DNA from: Ezakiella sp.
GTDB taxonomy: Bacteria; Bacillota; Clostridia; Tissierellales; Peptoniphilaceae
Assembly: GCA_022778715.1 (NCBI GenBank)
Contig: JALFRW010000030.1
Coordinates: forward strand, 62,001 to 126,000
Direction of reading: 5' to 3'
Length of the DNA: 64,000 nt
The notes beneath the pieces are model-generated. The model was not told the origin of the DNA and ran no database searches. It saw only the letters and a list, made by a program, of their open reading frames with translations. How positions within the stretch are numbered: the first letter of the stretch is position 1; every line of letters begins with the position of its first letter. A program made the translations under genes and the position numbers. Below, one piece after another: positions 21,572 to 31,414 of the stretch.

Positions 21572-22844
21572 TATTATAGAATTAAAACGTGATGGCAAAA
21601 TGCTTTCTAAGGAGCAAATTGATTTATTTATAGATGAAATGGTTAAAGGTAAGGTCCCGGATTATCAGATTTCTGCATTTTTGATGGCTAGTTTTATAAA
21701 TGGAATGAATTTTGATGAAACTTATTATCTGACTGATGCAATGTTAAATTCAGGAGAAACTTTGGATATCAAAGAGATTTCAGAAAATTCGTATGATAAA
21801 CATTCAACCGGCGGAATTGGAGATAAGGTATCTTTGATTTTAATACCAATTCTTTCTGCGCTTGGAATTCCTGCACTTAAAATGAGCGGAAGAGCTCTTG
21901 GGTTTACTGGCGGCACAATAGATAAGTTAGAAAGCATTCCGGGATTTAAGATAGATTTATCTGAGGCCGAAATATCATCACAAGTGAAAAGCGTTGGAGC
22001 AGTAATTTGTGAAGCCACAAAGAAGTTTGCTATTGCAGATAAAATTTTATATGCACTAAGAGACGTTACTGCTACTGTAGAGAGCATACCTCTAATTGCA
22101 TCTTCAATTATGAGCAAAAAGCTTGCTATAAATAATAAGGCACTTATTATAGATTTAAAAATGGGAAGCGGTGCTTTCATGAAAAATATTGAAGATGCTA
22201 GAAAGCTTGCACACACTATGAAAGATATTGCTATTCGTTACAATCGACTTTGCAAAGTGGCAATAACAAATATGGATGCACCGCTGGGTTACACAATTGG
22301 AAATGATCTTGAGATAATTGAAACAATTCAGATTTTAAAAGGCGAAAGAAAATCAAAAGCCCTTGATATTTCTGCAACTCTTGGAGCTTATGTTCTAAAA
22401 ATGCTAAAGGGCGTGGAAATTGAAGAAGGCATTAGAATGATAAATGAAACAATTGAAAATCACACTGCTTATGAAAAATTGATTGAAATTGTAAAAGCTC
22501 AGGGTGGCGACATTTCTTATATTAAAGATGAAAGTAAATTTAGTCTATCCAATAAAGCACTTTCAATTTATGCTGATTCTGATGGATATGTAAAATATGA
22601 TGCATATAAATTTGGAAAAATATCACTATTATCAGGTTGTGGTAGAGAAAAGAAAAACGAAAAAATTGATTATGGCGCAGGAATTTTGTTTAATAAAATG
22701 GACGGTGAATATGTAAAGAAAGGTGATATTTTGTATGATATTTACTGTAATAAAGATATTTCCGAAATAAAATTACTAACACAATCAGCTTCAAGAATAT
22801 TAAGTGAACCATTTGAAAGACAACTAATTTATGAGGTGATTTAA
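21558..22844 (+). CDS. pdp: Pyrimidine-nucleoside phosphorylase
   Basis: DKHSTGGIGDKVSLIL, KMSGRALGFTGGTIDKLESIPG. Confidence 0.95.
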   Translation: MKIIDIIELKRDGKMLSKEQIDLFIDEMVKGKVPDYQISAFLMASFINGMNFDETYYLTDAMLNSGETLDIKEISENSYDKHSTGGIGDKVSLILIPILSALGIPALKMSGRALGFTGGTIDKLESIPGFKIDLSEAEISSQVKSVGAVICEATKKFAIADKILYALRDVTATVESIPLIASSIMSKKLAINNKALIIDLKMGSGAFMKNIEDARKLAHTMKDIAIRYNRLCKVAITNMDAPLGYTIGNDLEIIETIQILKGERKSKALDISATLGAYVLKMLKGVEIEEGIRMINETIENHTAYEKLIEIVKAQGGDISYIKDESKFSLSNKALSIYADSDGYVKYDAYKFGKISLLSGCGREKKNEKIDYGAGILFNKMDGEYVKKGDILYDIYCNKDISEIKLLTQSASRILSEPFERQLIYEVI

Positions 22845-23431
22845 TGTATGATAAATATTTTCTAGTTAGTATAGCTGCACTATTTCTTGCAATAATTTTG
22901 CATGAAGTAGCTCACGGACTCGTTGCATATGCATGTGGCGACGATACTGCAAAACTTGCTGGCAGACTTACACTTAATCCGTTCAGACATTTGGACATTT
23001 TTGGTTTGATCAGTTTAGCTATTTTTAAATTTGGGTGGGCAAACCCGGTTCCGGTGGACACAAGAAAGCTTCGAAATTATAATGTGGGTATGTTTTTAGT
23101 TAGTATAGCGGGAGTTGCAATGAATTTCTTAATGGCTTTTATTACCTCAATAATTCTAAAAAATATTGTTATAAAAAGCCAAATTTTAGGTAATTTCTTA
23201 TTTTATTTTCTTGTTTATAATTTAAACTTAGCATTTTTCAATCTTATTCCATTACCGCCATTAGATGGTTCAAATATTATATTGTCTTTCTTCTCGCCAT
23301 ACACTGCTTATGAAGTACAAAAGTATAGCAGATATTCACAATTATTATTGCTCGTTCTAATTTTTACCGGAACAGTTTCAAAATATTTAGGTGCAGCGAT
23401 TGTTCCAGTTGTTAATTGGATGATAAGATGA
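22844..23431 (+). CDS. Site-2 protease family (M50) membrane metalloprotease
   Basis: HEVAHGLVAYACGD (HExxH), NLIPLPPLDGSNI. Confidence 0.92.
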   Translation: MYDKYFLVSIAALFLAIILHEVAHGLVAYACGDDTAKLAGRLTLNPFRHLDIFGLISLAIFKFGWANPVPVDTRKLRNYNVGMFLVSIAGVAMNFLMAFITSIILKNIVIKSQILGNFLFYFLVYNLNLAFFNLIPLPPLDGSNIILSFFSPYTAYEVQKYSRYSQLLLLVLIFTGTVSKYLGAAIVPVVNWMIR

Positions 23432-24129
23432 CACAAATTGATGTTAATATAGATAAATATTCTGGTCCACTAGATTTATTGCTAGATTTAATTAAAAAAA
23501 ACAAATTAGACATCTATGACATATCCATTAATGAAATTACTAATTATTATTTAGATTATTTAAATGATGTCAGTGAAAAAAATATAGAAATTAGAGTTGA
23601 ATTTTTATACTTAGCTACAACTCTTTTAAGTATTAAGACGGCTTCACTATTACCCAAAACAGAACTAACCGAAGATGAAGAAGTTAATTTTGTTGAAAAT
23701 CTTATCTTATACAGCAAATTTAAATTTCAATCCGAAGTTTTAAAAGAATTGTATGAAATTAACTTAAATAGTTTTGATAGAATATCTGAAAGTGAACTTT
23801 TTAGTGATGAAGTTGATATTGAGATAAAAGGTAATGTAAATAGGCTTAATAATGTTATTACAAAGTTGTTAAACGAAGTAAACTTTGATGATGAAGATAT
23901 TCCACAAACAATTCTGTTTAAAGATAAATATAAGATTCAGGATTTAACGAATATGATAATAAACGACTTATTAATTTTAAAAAATGTTTCATTTAAAAAC
24001 ATTGCAGAAAAAAAAGAAAAACAATTCGTTATAACTGCATTTTTAGCAGTATTAGAGCTTTTGAACAAGGGTTTAATAGATTATAGTCAAAACGGAATTT
24101 TCAACGATATAATTTTGGAGAAAAAATGA
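23428..24129 (+). CDS. scpA: Segregation and condensation protein A
   Basis: YSGPLDLLLDLIKKNKLDIYDISI; ATG at 23428. Confidence 0.95.
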   Translation: MTQIDVNIDKYSGPLDLLLDLIKKNKLDIYDISINEITNYYLDYLNDVSEKNIEIRVEFLYLATTLLSIKTASLLPKTELTEDEEVNFVENLILYSKFKFQSEVLKELYEINLNSFDRISESELFSDEVDIEIKGNVNRLNNVITKLLNEVNFDDEDIPQTILFKDKYKIQDLTNMIINDLLILKNVSFKNIAEKKEKQFVITAFLAVLELLNKGLIDYSQNGIFNDIILEKK

Positions 24130-24725
24130 TAGATTTAGAGTTAAAAAATAGTATACAAGCCCTTTTATTTGCTTGGGCAGAGCCAATTCTAATAGAAGAG
24201 TTGTCAAAATATTTTGAGATAACAATGCTTGAAACTGTTTCTTTATTAAACGAAATCAAATCAGATTTTAATGATTCAGGAATTCGATTAACTATTAACG
24301 GTAACTTGGTTTCTCTTAGTACAAATCCAAAATACGGAGAAGTGATTAAAGGTTTTGGCAAAACGGTTGTTAAAAAAAGAATATCTGATGCAAATATGGA
24401 AACTTTATCTATTATTGCTTATATGCAGCCAACTACAAAATCTGTAGTGGATAATATTAGAGGCGTTAAGTCAGATGTGGCAATTCAAAATCTGATTAAT
24501 CGCGGTCTTATTAAAGAGGTGGGGCGTTTAAAAGCTCCAGGAAAACCATTTGTATATGAAACCACAGAAATGTTTTTAAAAATATTTAATATTGAAAGTT
24601 TGTGTGATTTGCCACCACTTATGGATAGGGAAGAAATAAAAGAGAAACTTCAATTTACAGAAATATCACAAGATGATATTGAATTAATTGAAAAAGAAAA
24701 CTATGAAGAAAAAGAAGAGGATTAA
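24126..24725 (+). CDS. scpB: Segregation and condensation protein B
   Basis: ANMETLSIIAYMQPTTKSVVDNIRGV..NLINRGLIKEVGR. Confidence 0.95.
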   Translation: MIDLELKNSIQALLFAWAEPILIEELSKYFEITMLETVSLLNEIKSDFNDSGIRLTINGNLVSLSTNPKYGEVIKGFGKTVVKKRISDANMETLSIIAYMQPTTKSVVDNIRGVKSDVAIQNLINRGLIKEVGRLKAPGKPFVYETTEMFLKIFNIESLCDLPPLMDREEIKEKLQFTEISQDDIELIEKENYEEKEED

Positions 24726-25450
24726 TGGCAAAGGTTAGAATTAATAAATATATTTCACAGTGTGGATATGCATCAAGAAGAAAAGCAGACGAACTGGTTA
24801 AAGATGGAAAAGTATCAGTAAATGGTAAAATTATTGATGAGCCAGGATTTTTAGTAGATGAAGATGAAGACTGTGTAAAAATTGAAAATAAATTATTATC
24901 ACAAAAAGCGAACAATTTATATTATGTTTTAAATAAACCACTAGGTTATTTATCCAGTAACAGCGATCCGCATAATGCGCTTTTAGCTAGAGATTTGATT
25001 CGATATAAGGGTCATCTTTTCAGTGTAGGAAGGCTTGATTCAGATACAGAAGGTTTACTTATCTACACAAACGACGGAGATTTTGCAAATATTATGACTC
25101 ATCCGTCTTACGAAATTTCAAAAAAATACGAAGTTTTAATTGATGGTTTTTTAGATGATGAAACTAAAGGAAAAATAGAAAAAGGTTTAAAAATTGAAGA
25201 TTATATTACTAAAGAATGCAAAATTGATATAAAAAAGAGAACTAAAAAATCATCAAGATTAACAATTGTTATTTCTGAAGGAAAAAACAGACAAATAAGA
25301 AAGATGTTTGAAGAAGTTGGTTTTAGTGTGATTGCCTTAAGAAGGCTGACACACGGAAAGATTACTCTTGATGGAGTGGCAGAAGGAAAATATAGAGAAT
25401 TTTCTCGAGAAGAATTGGAATATGTACAGTTTATAAAGAATAAATATTGA
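24725..25450 (+). CDS. rluB: Pseudouridine synthase (RluB type)
   Basis: S4 start INKYISQCGYASRRKADELV; GRLDSDTEGLLIYTNDGDF. Confidence 0.94.
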   Translation: MAKVRINKYISQCGYASRRKADELVKDGKVSVNGKIIDEPGFLVDEDEDCVKIENKLLSQKANNLYYVLNKPLGYLSSNSDPHNALLARDLIRYKGHLFSVGRLDSDTEGLLIYTNDGDFANIMTHPSYEISKKYEVLIDGFLDDETKGKIEKGLKIEDYITKECKIDIKKRTKKSSRLTIVISEGKNRQIRKMFEEVGFSVIALRRLTHGKITLDGVAEGKYREFSREELEYVQFIKNKY

Positions 25451-25460
25451 AGGTGATAAC

Positions 25461-26324
25461 GTGACAAAAAAAAGTCTAAAAAACTTGATAGAAGAAAACT
25501 ACGACAATTTAACTCGAACTCAAAAAAAGATAGCAGATTTTCTTTTGGATTCTCCAGATATAACTATGGATATGAAAGGAAAATATCTTTCTAACATTTT
25601 GGAAATTAGTGAATCAAGTGTGGTTAGATTTGCACAAACTATTGGGCTTGAAGGTTATCCTGATTTGGTTCTTTTAATAAATGATCATATTAAAAACACT
25701 AGAACCTCAATCGAAAGATTAAATATAGGGTATGAAAATTCATATAATAATGCAAGTTATTATTCAATTGAAGAGGAGATTATCGCATTAAAAAAAGTGC
25801 GTGATCATATTTCAAAAAAAGAAATGAGTAACGTGGTAAACAAATTAAATTCTGCGAAGAGGATTTTTGTGCTTGGTTGCAGATCATCACATTATTTGGC
25901 TTCGTATTTTAGTTTTTATTTGAATTTTATAAAATCAAATGTTTATTTACTAGGGAAAACAGAAATTTCAATTATAGAAGAATTAGTTGATGTGAACGAA
26001 GGTGATGTGATTTTCACATTTAGTTTTCCAAGATATACAAAAGCTTTGACTGAAATATTACAATTTGTGAAAGATAGAGGAGCTCAAATAATACTTTTAA
26101 CAGATAGTGAAAATAATTCAAATGCAAAATATTCAGACATTACTCTTAGAGTGCCAAATAATATTTTGTTTTTCGTTGATTCGTTAGTCGTACCAATGGC
26201 AGTTATCAATTCGCTTATCATAAATCTAAGTTTATTAAATAAACAGAATACAATCAATTCACTTACCAATATGGAAGCTATTTGGAAAGAATACGATATA
26301 TTTGAGAGTAATAAACATGTATAA
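25461..26324 (+). CDS. MurR/RpiR family transcriptional regulator
   Basis: N-terminal HTH (SSVVRFAQTIGLEGYPDL) and SIS domain; GTG start. Confidence 0.9.
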   Translation: MTKKSLKNLIEENYDNLTRTQKKIADFLLDSPDITMDMKGKYLSNILEISESSVVRFAQTIGLEGYPDLVLLINDHIKNTRTSIERLNIGYENSYNNASYYSIEEEIIALKKVRDHISKKEMSNVVNKLNSAKRIFVLGCRSSHYLASYFSFYLNFIKSNVYLLGKTEISIIEELVDVNEGDVIFTFSFPRYTKALTEILQFVKDRGAQIILLTDSENNSNAKYSDITLRVPNNILFFVDSLVVPMAVINSLIINLSLLNKQNTINSLTNMEAIWKEYDIFESNKHV

Positions 26325-27519
26325 ATCAATTATTATTGGCGCAGGTGCAGCTGGACTTTTTTTAGCATCGCTTTTAAACGATAAAGAAGTTTTAGTTTTA
26401 GAAAAAAATTCATTTCCGGGTAAAAAATTGAATATTACAGGGAAAGGTAGATGCAACATCACTAATAGCTGCGATGAAAGAGAATTAATAAAGCAGATTT
26501 TCACAAATGGTAAATTCTTTTATTCAGCTTTTAGAGATTTCACCAATTTCGACACGGTGAGGTATTTTAATGAACTGGGTGTGAAAACAAAGATTGAACG
26601 TGGTGGAAGAATTTTTCCAATAAGTGATAAAGCGCGTGATGTTACAAATGCACTTTATCATAACAATATATGTACTTTTAAATTTAACGAAGAAGTTATG
26701 GAAATAAAAAAAGAATCAGATAAATTTATAGTAAAAACAAAAAATGCTAGTTATGAATCAAAAGCTGTAGTGATTGCAACTGGCGGTATTAGTTATCCAA
26801 CAACGGGCTCAACTGGCGACGGATACATATTTTTAGAAAGATTTGGACACAAAATCGTAAACCCAAAACCAGCTCTTGTAGGAGTGGAAACTGAATTTAA
26901 TTTTAAGCAAGAATGCATGGGTATTTCACTTAAGAACGTCGAAGTTAAACTTATCAAGAAAAACCAAGTGTATAAAAAAGAATTTGGGGAAGCTTTGTTT
27001 ACTCATTATGGATTAAGCGGACCAATTATTTTAAGACTTAGTCCCTTTGTAGAAAAAGGAGATAATTTATCGCTTGACTTAAAGCCAGCACTTGACCACA
27101 AAAAGCTTTGTGATAGAATTCAAAGAGATTTTGACGCATCCGGAAGTAAATTACTTAAAAACTCGTTAAACCATTTGCTTTTAAAAAATCTAATTGAACC
27201 AATTTTGTGCATTTCAGGGCTAGATGGTGGTAAAGAGGCAAATAAAATCTCAAAAGAAGAGAGAAACGCATTAGCTCGAACTATAAAAAATATGGAATTT
27301 ACTGTGATAAACAGACGTCCTTTAAACGAAGCAATTATAACAGACGGAGGAGTTAGTGTAAAAGAAGTGAATCCAAAAACTATGGAATCAAAACTAGTTG
27401 ATAATTTATTTATTATTGGTGAGGTGTTAGATATTGCAGCAAATACAGGCGGATTTAATTTGCAAATTGCATTTAGTACAGCATATAAGGCATATAAATC
27501 TTTGGAGGGAATAAATTGA
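26317..27519 (+). CDS. NAD(P)/FAD-dependent oxidoreductase (HI0933/BaiN-like)
   Basis: IIGAGAAGLFLA, GKGRCNITN, GGVSVKEVNPKTMES, GEVLDIAANTGGFNLQIAFSTA. Confidence 0.93.
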   Translation: MYKSIIIGAGAAGLFLASLLNDKEVLVLEKNSFPGKKLNITGKGRCNITNSCDERELIKQIFTNGKFFYSAFRDFTNFDTVRYFNELGVKTKIERGGRIFPISDKARDVTNALYHNNICTFKFNEEVMEIKKESDKFIVKTKNASYESKAVVIATGGISYPTTGSTGDGYIFLERFGHKIVNPKPALVGVETEFNFKQECMGISLKNVEVKLIKKNQVYKKEFGEALFTHYGLSGPIILRLSPFVEKGDNLSLDLKPALDHKKLCDRIQRDFDASGSKLLKNSLNHLLLKNLIEPILCISGLDGGKEANKISKEERNALARTIKNMEFTVINRRPLNEAIITDGGVSVKEVNPKTMESKLVDNLFIIGEVLDIAANTGGFNLQIAFSTAYKAYKSLEGIN

Positions 27520-27863
27520 TTGCGATAAGAGGAGCAATTACAATTGAAAATGATAAACCAGAACTTGTTAGCGCTGCATCAAAAGAACTTATTTTAGAAA
27601 TTGTTGAAAAAAACAATTTAAATGTGGAAGACATAGTTTCAATTGTCACTACCTGTACAAAGGATATTTGCTCAGCTTATCCAGGTCCGGGTATTAGAGA
27701 AGCTGGAATTGATGTGCCAATTTTGTGCATGCAGGAGCAAGATGTTAAAGGTTCTTTAATGCACGCTATTCGATTTTTGGTTTATGTGGATATTGATATT
27801 AAAGTAAAACATATTTATTTGCGAAATGCAAAAAAATTAAGACCAGATTATGAGGAGAAATAA
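27516..27863 (+). CDS. aroH: AroH-type chorismate mutase
   Basis: AIRGAITIEND, CTKDICSAYPGPGIREAG, RNAKKLRPD; TTG start. Confidence 0.92.
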   Translation: MIAIRGAITIENDKPELVSAASKELILEIVEKNNLNVEDIVSIVTTCTKDICSAYPGPGIREAGIDVPILCMQEQDVKGSLMHAIRFLVYVDIDIKVKHIYLRNAKKLRPDYEEK

Positions 27864-27864
27864 A

Positions 27865-28509
27865 ATGATTATTACTTTAGATGGACCTTCTGGTTCAGGC
27901 AAGAGTACACTTGCAAAGAAAATTTCAAAAATTTTTGACATAACTCATATTGATTCAGGTTCTATTTATCGTGCAATTGCTTATTCGTTTATGATAAATG
28001 AAGTTACAGAAAAAGACTATCAAAATCATTTAAAAACTGTAGATATTGGCTACGAAAAGAACGGTGTAACTTTGAATGGCAAAAATTTAAAAAACGAAAT
28101 AAGGACCTCTGAGGTGTCTGACCTTAGTAGTAAAATAGCAACTGAACAATTTGTGAGAGATTTTGTAGACGAAAAAATTAGAGAAATTGCAAATAAAAAA
28201 TCGGTTGTGGTCGACGGTAGAGATATTGGAAGCACTGTTTTGCCAAATGCTGATTACAAATTTTTTATTGAGGCGGATGTTAAAAAACGTGCGACTAGGA
28301 GAAGAATTCAATTGAAAAGAAAAAATCCTAATAGTGATATAAATATTAGAGAAGTTCAAGAAGACTTAATAAAGAGAGATGAGAGGGATAAAAATAGGGA
28401 AATTAGTCCATTAAGAATTCCGGAAAAAGCGTACATTATTGATACTACAAATGACTCAATTAAAGATTCAATTCAAAAAATTATTAAAGTGATAAAAGAA
28501 GGTGAATAA
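27865..28509 (+). CDS. cmk: Cytidylate kinase
   Basis: ITLDGPSGSGKSTLAKKISK, DGRDIGSTVLPNADYKFFIEA. Confidence 0.95.
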   Translation: MIITLDGPSGSGKSTLAKKISKIFDITHIDSGSIYRAIAYSFMINEVTEKDYQNHLKTVDIGYEKNGVTLNGKNLKNEIRTSEVSDLSSKIATEQFVRDFVDEKIREIANKKSVVVDGRDIGSTVLPNADYKFFIEADVKKRATRRRIQLKRKNPNSDINIREVQEDLIKRDERDKNREISPLRIPEKAYIIDTTNDSIKDSIQKIIKVIKEGE

Positions 28510-28511
28510 TT

Positions 28512-29087
28512 TTGAAAATTCTTATAGCACTTTTTAATTTTTTTCTGCATACGGTTTTTAGAATCAGATATTACGGAAAAGAAAAAATTCCAAAAGATGG
28601 AGCATTGATTATTTGTGCAAATCATCAATCTAATTGGGATTCTGTTATATTATTTTTGACTTTGCCCAGAACACCAAAGTTTATGGCAAAAAAAGAATTG
28701 TTTAAAAATAAATTTTTAGCTAATTTTTTAAAGAAAAATGGTGCAATTCCGGTAGATAGACAAAAACCTGAATTAAAAACTATGAAAGAATGTTTATATG
28801 TATTAGAAAATGGTGAAGTTTTAGGTATATTTCCTCAAGGTACTAGAAAAAAAGAAATACATGTTGAAGATTCAAAGACGGGAATTGGTTTTTTTTCGTA
28901 TAAAACAAATACACCAATTTTGCCAATAAAAATTGAATCTTCATATAAAATATTTTCTAAAGTAGATTTATTTGTTGGAGATTTAATTTATCCTGAAACA
29001 GATGAAAGCTTAACTTCAAAGGAAAATTATGAAAGAATTAGTAGAAAAGTTATGGAAGATATAAAGGAGCTGGGTAGTGGAAATTAA
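28512..29087 (+). CDS. plsC: 1-acyl-sn-glycerol-3-phosphate acyltransferase
   Basis: NHQSNWDS (HX4D-type), FPQGTRKKE; TTG start. Confidence 0.92.
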   Translation: MKILIALFNFFLHTVFRIRYYGKEKIPKDGALIICANHQSNWDSVILFLTLPRTPKFMAKKELFKNKFLANFLKKNGAIPVDRQKPELKTMKECLYVLENGEVLGIFPQGTRKKEIHVEDSKTGIGFFSYKTNTPILPIKIESSYKIFSKVDLFVGDLIYPETDESLTSKENYERISRKVMEDIKELGSGN

Positions 29088-30033
29088 AATTGCCAAAGTT
29101 TTAGGATTTTGTTTTGGCGTACAAAATGCATACGATTTAGCTATAAAAAATGCTAGCTATAAAACAGGCATAATGGGGCACCTAGTACATAATCAAGATG
29201 TACAAGATAGTCTTTATAATTTGGGAATAAAAGATTTTTACAACCAACAGGATATAGATAAACTTATCTTAAGAAGTCATGGAACGCCTGTAGATGAAAT
29301 GCATAAGCTTGAAAAAAAATATGAGCTTATTGATACAACGTGTCCGGTTTTAAAAAGCATTTATAATAAAATTGTGCAAGCTGAAATTAATGGATATACA
29401 AACATTATTTTGGGCGACAAAAATCATCCCGAAATAATCGCAACAAAGTCACGTTTAAAAAACGCAATTGTTATTAACTCAACACAAGAAGTTGATAATT
29501 TGCCTGCCGGAAAATATTATGTGACAATGCAAACCACTTTTAATGATAAATTAGCTTATGAACTTACAAATAAACTAGAAAAAAAGTTCGGAGAATCAGT
29601 AATTATTAAAAATACTATTTGCAATGCTTCTAACAAGAGAAGAGAAGCCCTATATGAGCTTATGAGAGAAGTGGAAGCGATTATTGTTTTTGGTTCGACA
29701 ACTTCAAATAACACAAAAGAACTTTGCAATATTTTAAAAGAAAATAATTTTCCATATTATTTTGCAAATAATGTGTTTTCTCTTGATTTATCTTCTATTT
29801 CAATGTATAATAGTATTGGTATCACAGCGGGTGCTTCAACGCCCGACTGGATAATTAGGGAGGCTGTTAGAGTGTTAAACGACATTGATAACAAGGATAT
29901 TATTGATCTCGGTGAGAACAATGTAGCTTCGGAATTGATAGTTGCAAAAAATGACCCAAATGAGAATCAAGAATCTAATTTAAGAGATGTTCATCCAGCA
30001 TCCGAAAACACAGTAACAGATTCTAATAATTAA
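29077..30033 (+). CDS. ispH: 4-hydroxy-3-methylbut-2-enyl diphosphate reductase
   Basis: GFCFGVQNAYD, GHLVHNQDV, DTTCPVLK, TAGASTPDWII; GTG start. Confidence 0.95.
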   Translation: MEIKIAKVLGFCFGVQNAYDLAIKNASYKTGIMGHLVHNQDVQDSLYNLGIKDFYNQQDIDKLILRSHGTPVDEMHKLEKKYELIDTTCPVLKSIYNKIVQAEINGYTNIILGDKNHPEIIATKSRLKNAIVINSTQEVDNLPAGKYYVTMQTTFNDKLAYELTNKLEKKFGESVIIKNTICNASNKRREALYELMREVEAIIVFGSTTSNNTKELCNILKENNFPYYFANNVFSLDLSSISMYNSIGITAGASTPDWIIREAVRVLNDIDNKDIIDLGENNVASELIVAKNDPNENQESNLRDVHPASENTVTDSNN

Positions 30034-30053
30034 TTTAAGAAGGAGAGTCAACT

Positions 30054-31364
30054 ATGATTAACGAAAATGAAAAAGTTTCAACCGAAACAACAGAAAATGC
30101 GTCTAACAATTCAGTCAGCGAACAAGACCACGAAGAAATGATGGCAAAGATCGACGATACGTTCACACGTATAAGAAGAGGACAAATTGTACAAGGGACA
30201 GTTTTGTATGTGACAGAAAGCCAAATTATGGTAAATATAAACTACAGATCAGACGGAATTATTGATAGAGATGAACTTCCAACCGATTTAACTGACCCAA
30301 GAGCTAAGTACAAGGCTGGAGACGAAATTGATGTCTACATCGTAAAAGTTGATGATGGAGAAGGAAACGTCGTTTTAAGTCTTAGAAGAATTAAAGATGT
30401 TCAAGCTTGGAATGAGTTAGAAGAAAAATTTGAAGCAAAAGAAACAATTGAAGTCTTTGTTAAGGAAGAAACAAAAGGTGGATTAATCGTTGAGTACGAA
30501 GGTGCTCGTGCTTTTATGCCTGCAAGTCATTCTTTTGATAGATTTAGAAGAGATTTATCAGGTCTTGTCGGAAAGACTGTAGAAGTTGAGATTATTGATT
30601 TTGATAAATCTAAAAGACGTGCCGTTGTTTCTAGGAGAGAATTAGAAAAATCTAGAATTCAAAAAGAACAAGATGAATTCTGGAATGGAATTGAGGTCGG
30701 TCAACACAGAACAGGTAAAGTAATGCGCTTAACAGACTTTGGCGCATTTGTAGACCTAGGTGGTGTAGACGGGCTTATTCATGTTTCAGATTTGTCATGG
30801 GGAAGAGTTAGGAATCCAAAAGATATTTTATCAATTGGTGACGAAGTTGAAGTTGAAGTTTTAAGTTTTGACAGAGAAAAGAATCGTGTTTCTTTAGGTT
30901 TAAAACAAATGACTGAAAATCCATGGGAAGTTTTCAAGAGAAACAATAAAGTGGGCGATGTTGTAACAGGAACGGTTGTTTCAATGCCGGACTTTGGTGC
31001 GTTTGTTAAACTTAAGGAAGGAATAGATGGATTAATTCACATTTCTCAAATTTGCAGAGAACACATTGAAAAACCATCTGATATTTTAAATATAGGACAA
31101 GAAGTTGAAGCAAAGATTACAGATATCAAAGAAAACCAAAAAATTTCTTTGAGTATCAGAGCTTTAACTGAACCAGAAGAAGAAAAACGCGATAGAAAGC
31201 CAAGAAGAGAAAGAGCTCCAAGAAAAGTTGTTGAAAATAAAGAAGAAACTGTTGAAGCAAATCCAATCGATAATCCTTTGATTGATAGTGAGATCTTAGG
31301 AGAATTAAAGAAAATGGCTTTGAATTTAAACACTGAAGATTCTGAAACAAATACTGAAGAATAA
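30054..31364 (+). CDS. rpsA: S1 RNA-binding domain protein (ribosomal protein S1 homologue)
   Basis: Four S1 repeats, e.g. GKVMRLTDFGAFVDLGGVDGLIHVSDLSWGRV. Confidence 0.93.
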   Translation: MINENEKVSTETTENASNNSVSEQDHEEMMAKIDDTFTRIRRGQIVQGTVLYVTESQIMVNINYRSDGIIDRDELPTDLTDPRAKYKAGDEIDVYIVKVDDGEGNVVLSLRRIKDVQAWNELEEKFEAKETIEVFVKEETKGGLIVEYEGARAFMPASHSFDRFRRDLSGLVGKTVEVEIIDFDKSKRRAVVSRRELEKSRIQKEQDEFWNGIEVGQHRTGKVMRLTDFGAFVDLGGVDGLIHVSDLSWGRVRNPKDILSIGDEVEVEVLSFDREKNRVSLGLKQMTENPWEVFKRNNKVGDVVTGTVVSMPDFGAFVKLKEGIDGLIHISQICREHIEKPSDILNIGQEVEAKITDIKENQKISLSIRALTEPEEEKRDRKPRRERAPRKVVENKEETVEANPIDNPLIDSEILGELKKMALNLNTEDSETNTEE

Positions 31365-31369
31365 TATAT

Positions 31370-31400
31370 TGAGAGCTACCTATTTTGGTAGCTCTTTATA
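31370..31400 (+). terminator. Intrinsic terminator after S1 gene
   Basis: GAGAGCTACC-TATTT-TGGTAGCTCTTT. Confidence 0.7.
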
Positions 31401-31414
31401 ATAGGACGGTGAGT

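Noticed and set aside
21725-22216. 163-aa - strand ORF
   Set aside because: Antisense to pyrimidine-nucleoside phosphorylase; shadow ORF
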